Shown: positions 1 through 13,670 of the stretch, piece by piece
Position numbering within the stretch: the stretch's first letter is position 1
How the letters are laid out: every line of letters begins with the position of its first letter
NCBI RefSeq assembly: GCF_020740795.1
Contig: NC_067282.1
Coordinates: forward strand, 152,878,858-152,942,857
Direction: 5' to 3'
Length of the DNA: 64,000 nt
Source: Apus apus
Taxonomy: Eukaryota > Chordata > Aves > Apodiformes > Apodidae
Notes under the pieces: model-generated
What the model was told of the DNA's origin: nothing
The model's database searches: none
What the model saw: the letters and a program-made list of their open reading frames with translations, nothing else
Program-made: the position numbers and the translations under genes

Positions 1-3000
1 ACTAGTGAATTTGAGGCATCACTGAAGTTCTCCTTGGAGCTGTTCCAACGGAGTGAGCCACAGTGTGCATAGATCACAGGGTAACTCCCAATAAAGTGGG
101 AGAGCTGGTACACAGGTCTTTAAAAAGGAGATGAATCCTTCCCATTTTACCCCCCATGTCATACTTCTTTTCTGGCTGGAGGAGGGGAGGTCTGTAATGA
201 CTTCACAAACTTCCACCTAGAAGCTCTTAGATGCTGCTGCACTTACTGGAAGATCTAAGTGCCATCTATGCTTTTAAAACCAGTCACCTCCAGCTAAACA
301 CCCAATCAAGCTGTTAGTGTTGGTGATGTCCTGCAGGAGTGATCTCCCCTGGTCAATCAACCTTGGCACAGAGTGAGTAGAGTCTTCCCCATACCACCTC
401 ATTGGATCCTTGCTTCTTTCTCTGTCTTGCATGGTAAGATGGTGTGACTCTGCTTCTTTCTCCTCTCTTTTTACCAAGTAAAGCTGGGACTCCTAGAGCT
501 TGTCTCTCTCCTGTTTAAGAATCAAGTGGAGGGGCTTTAGGATGTTGGGTGCTAGTGAATACTGAGGGAGACTGGGATATGGCTGAGTATATTTCACAGG
601 GAAAAAATGTGCCTCTCTGTTTTGGCTGTTGGCTGAAAATTTAGATGATAAATAAAGCATGATGAATTAATTCCCAAACCTCACTGACAGCTGGGCAGGG
701 AAGACAAGACTAAGTCTATTTTCTGGCTCCCCATCCCTGTTAAGAGGTTCACAGAATCATCTGATTCCTCATCCTGGTCTTGCCAGGGGGTTGTTTCTTC
801 CTCTAGACTGGGAATATGATTTGCTATTAGTAAATGCATTTTCATGAACCTCATGGTCCAAACTGTGGTTTCTCTTGAGTATAATTTACTTGGATAACCT
901 GGTTAAACAGTGAAATAAAGAAAGAGCAGGCTTTAGTTCAGCTTAGGGAGGCCACAAAGAGAGGTAGAGTCAGTCTTTGTCCTCCCAGTATGAGACAGAT
1001 AGTGGCAAACTGCAGTGAGTTTAGTGGAGGGCCATGAAGACAATCAGGGAGTCGGAGTACATAAGATGAGGAGATTCTGAGGGTGATGGTTTTGTCTAAC
1101 CTGGAGGAGAGAAATTTTGGGGGGTTCTGTTTGCCGTTTTCCACTAAGTAATGGGGTGGGGGCTTTGTAGAGAAAATGGAGCTGGACTCTTCTTGTGGGT
1201 GTGCATCAAGGACTACAGGCAGAAGAGACAAGTTGCAGTGGAGAGAATTCCAACTCTGTACAAAGAAAGAAAATAATAATGAGGGTGGTTCAGACATGAT
1301 ATGGTAGCCTAAAGATATTTTGTAGTCCGCATCGTTTGAGATCCTCAAATTTCAAGGAGACAAGGCCTTGAGCAACCTGCTCTGGCTTTGAAGTTAGCCC
1401 TGCTTGGAACAGGGATTTGGACCAGAGGCCTCCAGAGATACAATTCAACACCAGTTATTCTGTGGGCTCCTGCTGAAGGCGGGTTCTGTGACGCACAGTG
1501 AGATGGAGAGCCCACACTGTTCTCTCCACTAGGATGAATCATAGCACAAGTGATCTGTGGGCTTCTTTTGCTGGAAAATGCGGGACCTTGCTGTCTACCC
1601 TCACCTTCTACTTTGGGGGAGTTATGTCTGTGTAGTAGGCACGAATGTGATGAGGATGGGAAATAGGTAGCCATCTAGATCCCATGAAGACAAGGCTTAC
1701 AACTTCCACACTGGGCAAGACACTAACTTGAGGAGATTGGGCTCCCCAAGAGTGACATCTGACTGGGAATGAGGGATGGGACTAAAATAGGCCATTTTAC
1801 ATCTCAAGCTCTCTCAAGGAGCAGGTTAAAAATATATGATAGAGAATGTCCTTCACTTTTGAGAGGAGAAGATGGGGGGGAGGGGTGTAGGAAAAGGGAT
1901 ATTTGAGTTCTGGGTCTGATGTGACAAGGAAAGGCATGGAAGTGGCTGGTACCTGAAAGCAGAGCAATGAAGAACTAGCTTTGGTAGGAAAGAAGCCATT
2001 TCAGCATATTCAATATTATCATAAACAAGATGATCAGCTTCACCAGCAGGGAAGATTCTGGAGAATGAGAGAGCAAATATTGTAAGGGAAGGAGAGGAAC
2101 ACATTCAAAATAGCTGTGTTCTGGAGAAAAGTTGCCAATAAGTGCTTACAGAGGGAGAAACAGAAGGTGAGACAAAGTCCAGAAGAGAAAGTAGAGAGCA
2201 GAAAATGCCAGGGTGGAGGAGAGTGGGAGAAAATAAAATCTCTGTCATTTCCGTAAATCTCTCCATCCTGCTCTATCACATGCTCTCTTCCCTCTGCCAT
2301 GCTGTGAGACTTGAATTCCCCCTGCACCTTCCTCTTGGAACTCTGTTTCTTTTAAGGATGAGCTGAGGGGCTGCAGCCCAGAACCACTGCCCCACATGCT
2401 GCCTGTGACTCCTGCACTCTCCTAAACCTCTCCATCCCAGTCTTCTTTGGGACAGAGATCTAGTGCCACATCTTCTGTATGGCACATTGGTGTGTAAGAG
2501 ATTTCGTCTCTTACTGGGCTGAAATTTTACTGACTATGAAGATTTAACCCTGTGTCCACTGACATGAAGGGACTTTATTAAGAAGAAACAACCTGATTTC
2601 TGTTCCTCCTTCAATTTGTCCTGCATTAATCTTAAAATATCCGGATAGGTACAAAGCTAAAAAGGGTTCCAGGAGCTGAAACTAGGGTAGTTTTTGCCTC
2701 AAGGCTGTTGGTTGAATCTAATTGGGGTACTGTGGGCTGCAAGAGGTGCCTGAAGAGGCTGGAGTTGATTGCTCTAGGCAAGACTGGGAGGAGGGAAGAC
2801 GATGGACTTCAGACAAGATTCCAGAGATTTTGAAGATAAATAAGATAATGTCTTCCTTGTGTCCACAGTGGGGAAAAAGCAATGGGTTTAGTCTGTAGTG
2901 AGGGATGTTTAGAGGAGATGTCAGAAAAAGCTTTGAGTCTGGATTGCCAGGACGTGAGTGTGGGGTCTGAGTTGTCAGCCATTAGTGAGGCTTTGCTAAC

Positions 3001-6000
3001 ATCAGTAATAGATGGGTTCTGTCTCACTGATCTGGGGGGAAGAACAGACAGACTAGCTGGCCCCATGTGGTCCCTTATCACCACATACTTCTGTGGTGAT
3101 GCACATGATGCTATGTGAAAGCAGCCAGTGAGCCTCATCCTTTCCCTGACAGATTGGCATGGCAAAATCTCCTATCAGGGCTTGCCTTTCCCAGATGACA
3201 TCCTCTAGTGGCAACCACAGCAAGGAAGCTGAGACCTTTAGCAGAGGGGCAGGTGATGCACGTGCTCCATCCCTTCACCTGCAATCCCAGATTGCCTGTG
3301 CACACGCAGTCATTCAGACTGGTGGAACTTGCAACACACATACCCTCCCACGGACGTTCCCTTGTCCTCCCTTCCTCCAGCCTGCCAGAAACAGATCCCC
3401 ACGGGCTGCTTTCCTCTCACAGCCTTGGCTGTTCTAACATATCCTCAGGGAAGATGTAAGACTGGCTGTGGCAATGATATTGTGATCTTTCTCTTCCCTT
3501 TTTTTATTTTTGTTTTAAATTGACAGTGGAGTTTCCCGTGCCATTTTCAGCAGATCTTAAAAATAAAGCCAACCCAAACCCTTTATTGAATATTCAGCAT
3601 CTTCCCAGAGCGCAGCAGTAGCCAGCGGGGGCCGTGGGTATGTTTTTGAAGAGGGCATGACTCATGAGCCCCATCTTGTTCTCAGGCCCCCAGGACCCCT
3701 CTGCTTCTCTCCCTCTCTCTCTGCTGTCTTCTTGTGCTGATGGGCTGGTGGCTGCTAACTCTGATGGGGCTCTGGTCACAGCAGGGCTGGTGGCTGGCAG
3801 CAGATGGGAAGAGGGCAGGAGAGAGGCACTCTGCTCCATGTGGGCTACAGGGATGGGGAGGGCAGGTTTTCACTGGAGTATGTGGATAATCAAAGGAGAG
3901 TGCCTGGGGGCTTTATATGTAATGCTCGGGATGGGATGGGGGAGAAATCTGACTGGGATGTCTGTTGATTTGGGAGCCCTCAAATCATAACCTCCTGTAT
4001 GGATCCCCCTCAGCTGCCCCAGGTGTCCCCCACTCCCCTCTTTCCTGCTGAAGCCTGAGCCAACGCTGGCTCATTTTCACTCACCCTTCCCTGTCCCTTG
4101 GTCATTGACTAAATTAAATTTCAATTAGTTTTTTTCTCATTAAAAAAACACAATGAAACCACAATTTTTAAATTGGCAGCAGTTACTTGGCCTGTTGCAG
4201 CAGAGAAGGGCGTATGTGGGTGGTTTGGTGAGGAGGAGGAAGAGGCAGGGAAAGGTGGCGAGTCATGGGTGGCACCTTTGCCTGGCCAAGAAGGAGGGCA
4301 CAGGAGCAGGTTCCTGTCTGGGTGCCTCACTAGGAGATGTGGAGTGACCTGCTGTGCTTCTTTCCAAGAAGGGAGGCTAAAAATACCAGCTGGTGGCCCC
4401 TCACATTTGAGGTTGCCCACCAGCTCTCAGTCTTGGGGAGGAGGGCCATGCTAAGTGGTCTTCTTCAAGCAATACGCTATGATTCCCTTGTGGTCAGACA
4501 TGACCAGATGGTTTTGATACCCTCGTTCTGACGGACTGTTGAGGGTGCTGCTTGCCTGTTAGGAGACCTGGCACAGCCTGACCTTGCCTCTCTGGGGATA
4601 TGTTCTTCATGGCCTCTCTGAGGAAAGACAGTGAATGTCTTCACTTGTGTGTCTGCTGAGACTTGGGAGAGAAGAATTGTGTGTGCCTGAAGGCACACAG
4701 TGTTTGGCTGCTCACCTGCTCCTCAGATGAGCTGGACATCCTCTGGAAACACTGGGAATCCTGGCAGGAGCATTGCCTTGGGTCTCTGGTTTCCACTGTT
4801 GCTCAATTTTTCTTTTTTGCCTCTCTGCTCCTCACTACTCATCTCCAGGAAATGCCACTTGTGACCTCAGCCATCACACCTGTGTCAGCCGTGCAAGCTG
4901 GGAGCACCTGGGGCCCCTTTTCTGCCGGTGGCATCTGCTGGGTGCATGCTGACAGGTAGTCAGGACTCATTGTCTCTCTGAGAAAATAGGAAAATAAGCT
5001 TGTGTTTGAATCCCAGGTGCAGAGAGGGTCTGCCTGTCACAGCCAATTCAGCTGCTGCTCTGCGTGGCAGCGTTATTTTCTATTATATAGGCTCTCATTC
5101 ACCTTGCTCTCTTTTTCTTTTGCTCACTTTCCCCTTCGCTCCTTTCTTTTTCTCTCCCTCTCCTCCCTAAGCTGCCTCCCAGCAGAGATTGGCTATTAAG
5201 CCAACTGTGCTGAGACTGCAAGATGTGCACAGACTTTAGGAACAAATGACACTGGGCACTTGCCTCTGCTGCAGCAGTAGGGCAGCACAGATCTCCACAA
5301 GGAGCATCATGCCAGAGATCATATTTGTTTCTGGGAGAGTGTGGGAACAACGCATATGCAAGAAGTGCAGTTACCCTTAACTCTTTCATGAGATGTCCCC
5401 TGCATCCTGCAAGCCAAGGTGTGAGTCTGTTCTGCTTGAGCTGTAAACATATGGGCACATAAGATTCTTATATGGTCCATGGGGACAGCAGCCACTCTGT
5501 GTCAGTGCAAGTTACATACTGGCTGTGGGGAATGGAAGAGATGCCCCACTCCTGCATGCCGTTGTGCAAGAGCCAGGGTAGGACCATCCCCAGCATAAAC
5601 ACTGTGTGAGCAGCTCAGGGTTCCCTCCACTTGTAGCCAAAATGTAAGAACAGCTGCACTTGCAGTATCTTACGGCATTATGGGAGGGGTGGTCAGAAGG
5701 GCTGGAAGCAGTGGTGTAGAGGAAGCACTATGGTTATGGCTGCATCTGTCAGAGTGACATGAAAGAGGAGAAGTTTAGAACTGCTGGCATTCAGATGGCT
5801 TAGATTGGTCCCCTTTGAAAAGGGAGAAGGATGAGAGTGAGGTCTTGGTGTGGTCTTTTTTCACTCGTGAGAAGATAATTTTACTTTCCTGATGGCACTT
5901 TCTTGGGTGTCTGTGTTACGAAGGGCATGTCGTGGCATCCTCTGTGCAGTGGGTGTGGTGGGGACAACCCGTGAGAAGTGTGAAAGTCTGGGCACTGAGC

Positions 6001-6988
6001 AAACAAACATGGGCATCAACCTGGAGGAGGAAAATCGAGGACAGAAACAGGTTCTGAGAGGAACAGACTCAAATGGATTTTATGAGTTTGTTTTTTATCT
6101 GAAGGAAATTAAACGTCTTGGCCAGACAGGTACTGATGACTTGGTCATGGTTGTGTTTAGAAACTGTTGAGGTGGCCATGGCTGGGTTAGCTTCTAAGCA
6201 CAATGGTGCAGAGTGCTTGATACTGCGAGAGCTGGGGAGAGTGACATGCCTAGTACTCAGCTACCCATGCTGGTGGCAGACAGGGTGCCCACAGGTCTTT
6301 GCAGGGAGCAGGATCAGCCAAGGAGGGATCATTCTTCATGCACCAAAGTGTCAGTGCCTGCTTGGAGTCTGTCTCGCTTTATGATGGTTTCCCTTACAGA
6401 CTGGTTCACCCTCACTGTGACTTGTTTGACTTTCAGGGTTTTGCCCAGGAGTGGGTTAAACTTCTTCATTCATAACCAGACAGATAAAAATCACTGGAAA
6501 AGGTAAATGAAAGGCTGCTCTGACACATCTGATGCAGTGGAGGAGGCAGATCCTCCAGACTGGAAAGCAGATGTCTCCCAGGGGTTTTCAGATATCACAT
6601 CTTTGATGGAAGTGAATGGGATGTGCCCAGCTCCATGAGAGCAGCTGGTAATGTAGTATGGAGGAAAGGTGCAGGGACAGATTGGGGCCAAGGCAGCTTT
6701 CTGATTTTATTTTGGGAGAGAGCTTCATGAGAAGTAGATGCTGCTGTAATCGCCAAGCTGAAGAAGAAAGTCCAAGGGACAGAGACAAGACCCACCAGTT
6801 GCATGGCTTCTAGCGGGGAGACACTGTGAGGGGTGAACAGTGCGAGGGAAGAGTGAATCAGCCCTGGAGAAAGGGGTGGTAGACCCAAGCTTTGGAGAGA
6901 TCAGCAGTGCCCAGTGCCTGGGTGGTCTGACTCTTCCTCAGCATGGGCAGTACCTTTGGCGACATTTGCCTGTGACATAGCCTACAGT

Positions 6989-6992
<4 letters not shown>
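1..6992. other. No recognised gene
   Basis: Only chance frames occur (longest 136 codons, 938-1348 minus, unrecognised). A pyrimidine tract at 5095-5170 ends in an acceptor-like CCTCCCAG. No repeat family was recognised. Confidence 0.5.

Positions 6993-7027
<35 letters not shown>
6993..7027 (+). repeat. Poly-A tract of 35
   Basis: This is an uninterrupted run of 35 A, the longest homopolymer in the window. No recognisable retroposed body lies 5' of it, so I do not call it a processed pseudogene tail. Confidence 0.9.
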
Positions 7028-7029
<2 letters not shown>

Positions 7030-9529
7030 TTAGGGAAGTATTTCAGGTACCTCCAGCTGTTCTCAAGGCAGCTTTGTAGAAGGCAGCTGTGAGGAGAGGC
7101 AGCAGAAGAGAGTGGCTGGCTGTTGCTGGGCAGAACATCCCAGCAGGTGATCATGCAGAAGGGAGTGGTGGGCCAGGGATTGGAGCAGGGTCTGCTGCCA
7201 TAAGCTCCTGAGTCTTCACTCTAATGCTAACCTTTGCCAATGGCAACAAGGTAGTCTGTGGCAGATGCCTCCTCTTTTCCCGTGCCTCTGCTTTGAACTT
7301 GCTCAGAAAACAAAAAAAACCCAAATGTTGAGGGAGGAAGGATGTGGGAAAACTGCCTTGGAAAAATAAGTGCTTTAATATGGGAAAAACTTTATCTTAT
7401 TTGGTTGGAACAGATGCAGTTTAGGAGGAACATTAAGGAATACTTTGGGGAAATCTTTAATCCAATGGTAGCATCCAACAGAAATGGTGTAGGAGAAAAA
7501 GACCTGAGGGAGATGAAGATACAGAGATGCATTGGCAGATAAATAGCATGTAGCAGGCTCTGGGAGCTTCCCCATAACTGTGCTCTGGGAGAGCCAGCTG
7601 TGTCTTCCCTTTGCCAACTCTGGCTCGGCAGTAGAGGAAGAGAGGGATGGTCTGCTCATCTCTCCCTATCCTCAGCTCAGCAGAGGCTTTCCCTTGACCT
7701 GGCATCTTGTACTAATATCCAGAGCTTATTCCTTTAAGCATTTACACCTCCAATCAGGCCGCCAGTCCCACTGCCATGTGGAGCCATAAACAGGGATAAA
7801 CAGTAATTAGTATGGTAAAAAGCTTGGCCTTGTGTTTTCTGGTTACAGTATCATGGTAATTATTTCCGGCTCCCTGCCTGTGTGCTCCTGCTGCCTGATT
7901 TTGTGCTCTGTACATCCTTCCAGACTGATTATCATTGGATGCATTAAAATCAGCAATTGCTCTCTCCTGTCTCACATTCACTCTCTGGGGGGAACTGGCC
8001 TAGGCCCAGTACATCGAGGTGATGGGGAATGATTGAGGGGCAAGGGGTAACATCAGACAGCTCTCAGTCTCCTGGGGTCTGTACCTTAATGGACAGGACG
8101 TGGAGCCGTGCTGAGATAACATAGGACAGCATTTTCAGGGAATCCACTGCTGGTCACCAGGCCTGTGTAAAATATGGCAAGAAAAATGGACAGATGAAAC
8201 AGCTGGGTAGCTCCTACCTGTGCACCCCACTGCTGAGGCATTTTTCTCTCTCCCTTTCGGCTGCTTTGCTGCAGCAAACGTCTTTGTCTCTGACAGAGTC
8301 CGATTTCAGTCTGGATTTTGGCCCAGCAGGGATAGATGTTCACATGTGTGCAAGCGTACATGTGGTGGCCCAAGGTCCTGCTCACTGGGGAGACACAGAC
8401 CATCCATGCGTTGTCTTGGTCTCTTGGTCAACATACCAAGCTCGGCTTTTCCTAAATGCAGTGTGGTTGCTTTGGCATCTGTGTACACAGGCTGCAGCCA
8501 GTTGAGAGCCTATGGGTCTGGGGGCCTGAGAACTTCCTACCAGCTGTGGGACCTGCTCCAACTTGTGAGCCAGGGCTCTTCTTGCTTTCTAAACTCCCTC
8601 CAGTTTAAAGAGTCTCTGTTTTGCAACAGTCTGTGCTTTCATCTTCCCCAGAGCTCTTGACTCACTTTTTCATTCTGAATGTCCCTCCTCCACCACCCTC
8701 CTGCAGACTACAGAAGGTAAGTATGTGTCTCTTGCTTTATTTGCATCCAGCCCTTTCTGATATGTGTGCATTAAGGTTGGAAGCACTGGATGCAGCTTCA
8801 GGAGCTCGGGTAATTGTGCATTCACTCCCTTGCTCCCAGTGGTCAGGATATTAGTGTGAGCAATTTCTTAGAACCCTCTCCCAGGTCCTGTTTTATTCAT
8901 GGTTTCACCTGTGAAATGTCACCAAAATGGCTGTGCTTTCTCAGTTATATGTGAACTCCCCCCTCCCCCCCCATGTAGATACACTGACTACTTTACAACC
9001 CCAGTGTGCCTGGTGGGTTGGATTTGCAGCTTTGTAGGGTTCATTGGCAGATGTGTTGGCTGCTCCTCATGTAGACGTGTGTGCCTTAGCTGACCCAGTT
9101 TTTTATTTTGCTGAAGATGCATGAGCGTTATTGTTCACAAAGTGTTGCAAACACATGCTGGGCTCTGTGAGACTCTCAGGAGGACAAAATAAATGGGAAT
9201 TACTGTGGAAGGAATGGCCAGGGGAGAGACAGCTGTTGTTTCTCCTCAAAAAGCACCACAATAGCAACACTTGATTGTGGTGGTGGCCACAGGCATTTGG
9301 GATTAGATACCCAGAGAAGACAGGCCTGTCAGAGTCCTTAGAATGTCACTGACTTCATATCTGTTCCCAAGGAGGAACAATACATGCATCCTTCTCAAGA
9401 GATTTTGTGTGGCTTGGTTTTGAAGGCTTGAACTGCAGGGTATTCTCCCATGTACTCAGTCTGTGCATTGTGTACCTTGCTCTCCTTATCACTATATGTC
9501 CTGTATGTCCTAATGTAAGCCTGTTTTTG
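7028..9529. other. No recognised gene
   Basis: The most notable point is a near-perfect donor, CAGAAG then GTAAGTATG, at 8717, preceded within 12 bases by an acceptor-like CTCCTGCAG. The reading frames around it show no known protein. Confidence 0.4.
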
Positions 9530-9760
9530 CTGCTTCTGTCCACTGTAAGCACTAGGAATTGAGAACTCATCTCCTTTTATAGCACACTTCTTTTATTTGA
9601 AGACTGTTATTGTGTCCCTTCTAAATCTTTTGTAGTCTAAACAGTTTCATTTTGCTCAGTACCTTCGTGATAGGTCATGCTTTCTGCATCTCTGATCATG
9701 GAAGCATCATTCTTCTAACTATTTGCAGGAGCGCTGTTCCCTCGTCCCCCATCACTCTCA
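9530..9760 (-). repeat. Old CR1/L3-like LINE relic
   Basis: GAAGACTGTTATTGTGTCCC, then AGTCTAAACAGTTTCATTTT and CGTGATAGGTCATGC match the pattern of the old CR1/L3 tails common in turtles and crocodilians (ACTGTTATCATGTCCCC, AAACCCAATTC, TCATAGGTCATG, from memory). It is much more diverged than the five clear CR1 copies. Confidence 0.42.
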
Positions 9761-10454
9761 GACTGATGGAAGAAAACCTCTCCATCACCCCTGGAACCAT
9801 AACTCCTTATGGAGACGCACGCTATCCTTCACTCCTCAAATATGATTTTGACTGCATGTCATTTTTCTGAACAACTGAAGTCATTCATCAGTTTTACCTC
9901 CCAAGACTTGGATTGGAGTGCATTGCTGTTCGCTAAGGCAATTAATTCTAGCTGAATCTTGGCTTATATGTGAGCCAAAAAGGTGTCTAGAGGAAAACTG
10001 ATTTTGTGTGCCTGTGTGTGTCTCCTTTAGCAAGTCTCTGTAGTGTTGATCTAAGGGGAGGAGAACCTTTCAATTTGTTCCATGTAGCACACATGGTACT
10101 TGGAAAACCATCTCAGGAGTGGAAGCCAGCTCTACTGCTTGGGGAGTTTTGCAGTCAACAAGCAGATGAGCTTTGCTTTGGTGGCTTCTTTTGAAACCAA
10201 CCTTCAGTTCCCCTCAGCCAGCACACCTGAAAGGCTGGGGTTTTGTTTTCTCCATCCCAGGGTACAAAAATGCACATGAAAATTATTTACCAAGATTCTG
10301 TTGATCTCATTTTACCCCCTGCAGCTAGAAGATTGGGAAGTCTGTCTGTCATATGGACTAGCAGAAGCTCATACTCCTCTGACTTCTCATTTGCTTCCAA
10401 CACCTGTGAGGTGGCTGTCACCTTTAATCTTTGGATCCTCTTTCTGCCCACTTA

Positions 10455-10956
10455 CAGAATCATAGAACAGTTTGGGTTGGGAGGGACCTTAAAGATCATC
10501 TAGTTCCAACCCCCGTGCATGGGCAGGGACACCTTCCACCAGCCCAGGTTGCTCCAAGCCCCATCCAACCTGCCCTTGAACCCTTTGAGGGAGGGGGCTT
10601 CCACAACTTCCCTGGGCAGCCTGTTCCAGTGTCTCACCACCCTCACACTATAGAATGTCTTCCTAATGTCTAGCCTAAATCTACCCTTTCCCTTGTCCTA
10701 TCACTACATGTCCTAGTAAAAAGTCACTCCCCAGCTTTCCTGTAGCCCCTTCAGGTACTGGAAGGCTGCTATAAGGTTTCCCCAGAGCCTTCTCTTCTCC
10801 ATGCTCAACAACCCCAACTCTCTCAGCCTGTCTTCATAGAAGTGCTCCAGCCTCAGATCATCTCTGAGTCCCTCCTTTGGACCTGCTTGAGCAGGTCCTT
10901 GTCTTTCTTATGCTGAGGGCCCCAGAGATGAACACAGTACTGCAGTACTTAGGGCT
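10455..10956 (-). mobile_element. CR1 LINE 3' fragment
   Basis: The plus strand opens AGAATCATAGAACAGTTTGG, the reverse complement of the CR1 3' end, and continues through the typical CR1 tail (CTCCAAGCCCCATCCAACC, CCTGTTCCAGTGTCTCACC, CTTCTCCATGCTCAACAACC). It is truncated at its 5' end near 10956, as most CR1 copies are. It interrupts no gene. Confidence 0.93.
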
Positions 10957-13526
10957 GCAGGGTCTGCCCATCTGCCTTCTGCAACAGCAGAGAAGTTGCC
11001 TTGGTGTATCCCTGCCTCAGCTGCTCCCTGGCTGAAGTCTTCTCCTCAGCCTTGCTCTCCTCTCCTCCTGACTGCTGTAGCTCCCATTCACCCTTTGTGT
11101 TTTAAAAATGTTTCCTTCCCTGCTTGCTTTTCCTTCTGCTGCTTTGCTTCCTTGTGATCTCACAGCAGAGAGTCCTTTCTGGCACCTGTGCTTTGGGAGC
11201 CACCTGTCTGCACCTCTCCTCTCCACCTCTCCACCTCTCCTGCTCCTGCTGAGCACAGTTGAAATGGCACATGTCCTGTTCCACCTCGCTCCTGTGCCCT
11301 CCCTCCCTCGTTTCCCTTTGTACCAAAAGTTCAACTCCTATGCAATGATGCATGCAGAAACACTAAGCATGTGCTTAAGACACATAATAGGCAGTTGGCT
11401 CCTAAGGCTCCTTCAGCCTTAGGCTCCAACGCGCTTCAGCAAAAAGATGGAAATATCACCCTGTCTGCACGGAGGGGGAATGTGACTCACACCAGGCTGC
11501 CCAGCCTGCCTGCACCTCAGCAGGGAGGAAAATACAGATAGCCCAATCCCTGCCTAATGCTTCTCCTCAAGTAGACAGATGTGTTTGCCTGGGAAACATC
11601 CCAGCACCAGTGGTGTACGTGCATGGCCCATTGCTGTGAAGGTGCAGATGTGTGGGCACAGGCTGTCCTTGTTTTGGGTGTTAACACATGTAGGCAGATG
11701 TGCAAGCGCTGAAGGGCATTTGTTGACACATACTGGCCTCCTGGTCCCGGTGGCTTTCACAGCAGGTGGGCTCTCTGCCTGGCTACTTGTCACACTCCTG
11801 CTGCAGCCAGGGTAGGGGGATGCAGAGGGTCACTGGTGCTGCCTGGGAGGCTGGGAGGGAGCAGGAGATGGAGGCTGTGCCTGCTAATGATGCTAACAGC
11901 TAATGATGGCTCAATCCCAGCTCAGCACCAGCTCCTGAAAGCTCTGTGTGCTGGGCTTGGAGTGTCCTGGGTTGCTTGTCAGACAGCCTGCTTAGTAGCC
12001 ACATAGCTTAGGCAAGCAGCCTTCTCTCAGGAGCTCTGTATGGCAGCCTTTTTGCTGGGTAGGATGGTCTTACACTGGTCTGATTTGCAGATGCGAGGGA
12101 GCACTTGGGAAATGCTCATTGCCAAGCTGGGGTAGTCGCCTGAGCACTGTTCCCCAGTAGACATAAGGTAGCTCCTCTTCAAAATGGTGGCTCTGGAGTG
12201 CTGATGGTCACAAGAAGCCACATGTCTTTTCTTCCCTCACACAGACAAAGTAGTTTGTGGGTCTCTTCTTGGTGTATTGTTGTGGGGAGCTGTTTCACAT
12301 GGGTCTTTTCCTCCTCTTCATCTCCCAGTTGTAAATGCTGGAGTCCTTTCCTCCCTGTCCAACCCACTAGCATCTGCTTGCTCTACACATTGTTATGTCT
12401 GGCCCACGTGTCCCAGTGGGCTCCACGCAGAGTAGATAAAGGAGAAGGCTTTCCTCCTCAGAGCCTGTACAACAGAGGAGGTTGTATGGTGTGACACAGA
12501 GCCTGCTTATGCTTCAAGATGGGGATAAACCCCTGCTCTCCTTGCCCAGGCCTCCTGAGCAGCCCTTGGGGACACATAAGGCACGCTGCAGTGCTGTGCA
12601 GATGCTATCTGGGTACCCACAACAGTGTGGCTGCATCAGCAGGACAAACTGGTTTGGCCGAGCGTGGTGGCTCCGTGCATCCCTTTCAGTTCCGGCTGTA
12701 CCATGTGGCCCTGGGTGCTCAGACAGACCCTTCTCCCTGTGGAGAGCCCTTTCCCTGCAGGTTTGGAGTGCTCCAAGCACCCCCTTCCCACCCTCCCGTG
12801 AGGGGGTTGGCAGGGGGGGTGGGTGTGCCTGGGGAGTGGGTGTGATGGCTGGGTCAGTGGTGTGAAGCTGTAGGGAGAGGCAGGCACCTTGCCTCAAATT
12901 CCCAGCCTGACACGAAGTGATGGAGCAGAAAGAGTGAATGACAGGGAGGGCAGGAGGCAGGATGGGAGCGGTGGAGGAGCTGGGGGAGGGGAGAGGGAGA
13001 CTGGTTCGTGGCCTGGGAGCAGAACAGCAAACTGGCTTATTATTAACCATAACCCCTGTTCCCTTTCTAACCTTGCATCTGATAAACTGTTCTCTGATTT
13101 ATGGGGGATTTTTGGGTTTCTATTTTCTTTAATTCTCCCTCAGGCACTTCTGTAGCTCAAATTTAGTCTCCAATGTTTGTATCTTTCTGTCTCTTCTATT
13201 TTCTTTCTTATTTGGAAAATATACCCAAGAGGACTGTAGGCCTTGGGAAGACTTAGAAGCACAGTGGATGCCACATTTGTTCAGTTGATCTAATCCAAAA
13301 TCTTCCTTTCTGCCTGTACACCACCTCCGGGGAAAATTAAACCAACCATCTCAGCATAAAATACAGCTATGCCATGGGAAGCTTGTTAAGAAACACCTTC
13401 CTCACGCTCCTCATGGCAGTGCACACCTTGATGTGTCGCATTTGGTCTCTATTTTATGAGATGTGATAACCAGGGGATCCCCAGTTGGGTGCTCATACAC
13501 AATGTCCCACTGTGTGGGTGTTGAGC
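10957..13526. other. No recognised gene
   Basis: A GC-rich section at 12500-13030 has overlapping open frames on both strands (178 codons on the minus strand, 127 on the plus). The translations are low-complexity and unrecognised, as expected where stops are rare. Confidence 0.45.
12802..12840 (+). other. G-rich segment, possible quadruplex
   Basis: Five G-runs of 3-7 bases fall within 39 bases, in a locally GC-rich region (12500-13030). Confidence 0.45.
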
Positions 13527-13670
13527 TGTGGCTGGGCAGACCTGGCTTTGCACCTGCTCTGCAGAGTGATCTTGGATGGATCATCTTATTTCTCTGGGCT
13601 TCAGTTTCCTCATCTCTAAGACAAGAGTTAATTAGGTTTGTTCCCTTTGTCAAGTGCTTATATAACATCT
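13527..13670 (+). repeat. MIR-like ancient SINE relic
   Basis: The block GTGATCTTGGATGGATCATC followed by TTTCTCTGGGCTTCAGTTTC and CTCATCTCTAAGACAAG follows the MIR core-to-3' region (CTTGGGCAAGTCACTT, CCTCAGTTTCCTCATCTGTAA, from memory). The upstream GCAGACCTGGCTTTGCACC fits the preceding MIR section. Confidence 0.62.

Noticed and set aside
12514..13050. 178-codon minus-strand frame
   Set aside because: Low-complexity Pro/Ser translation in a GC-rich stretch with open frames on both strands.
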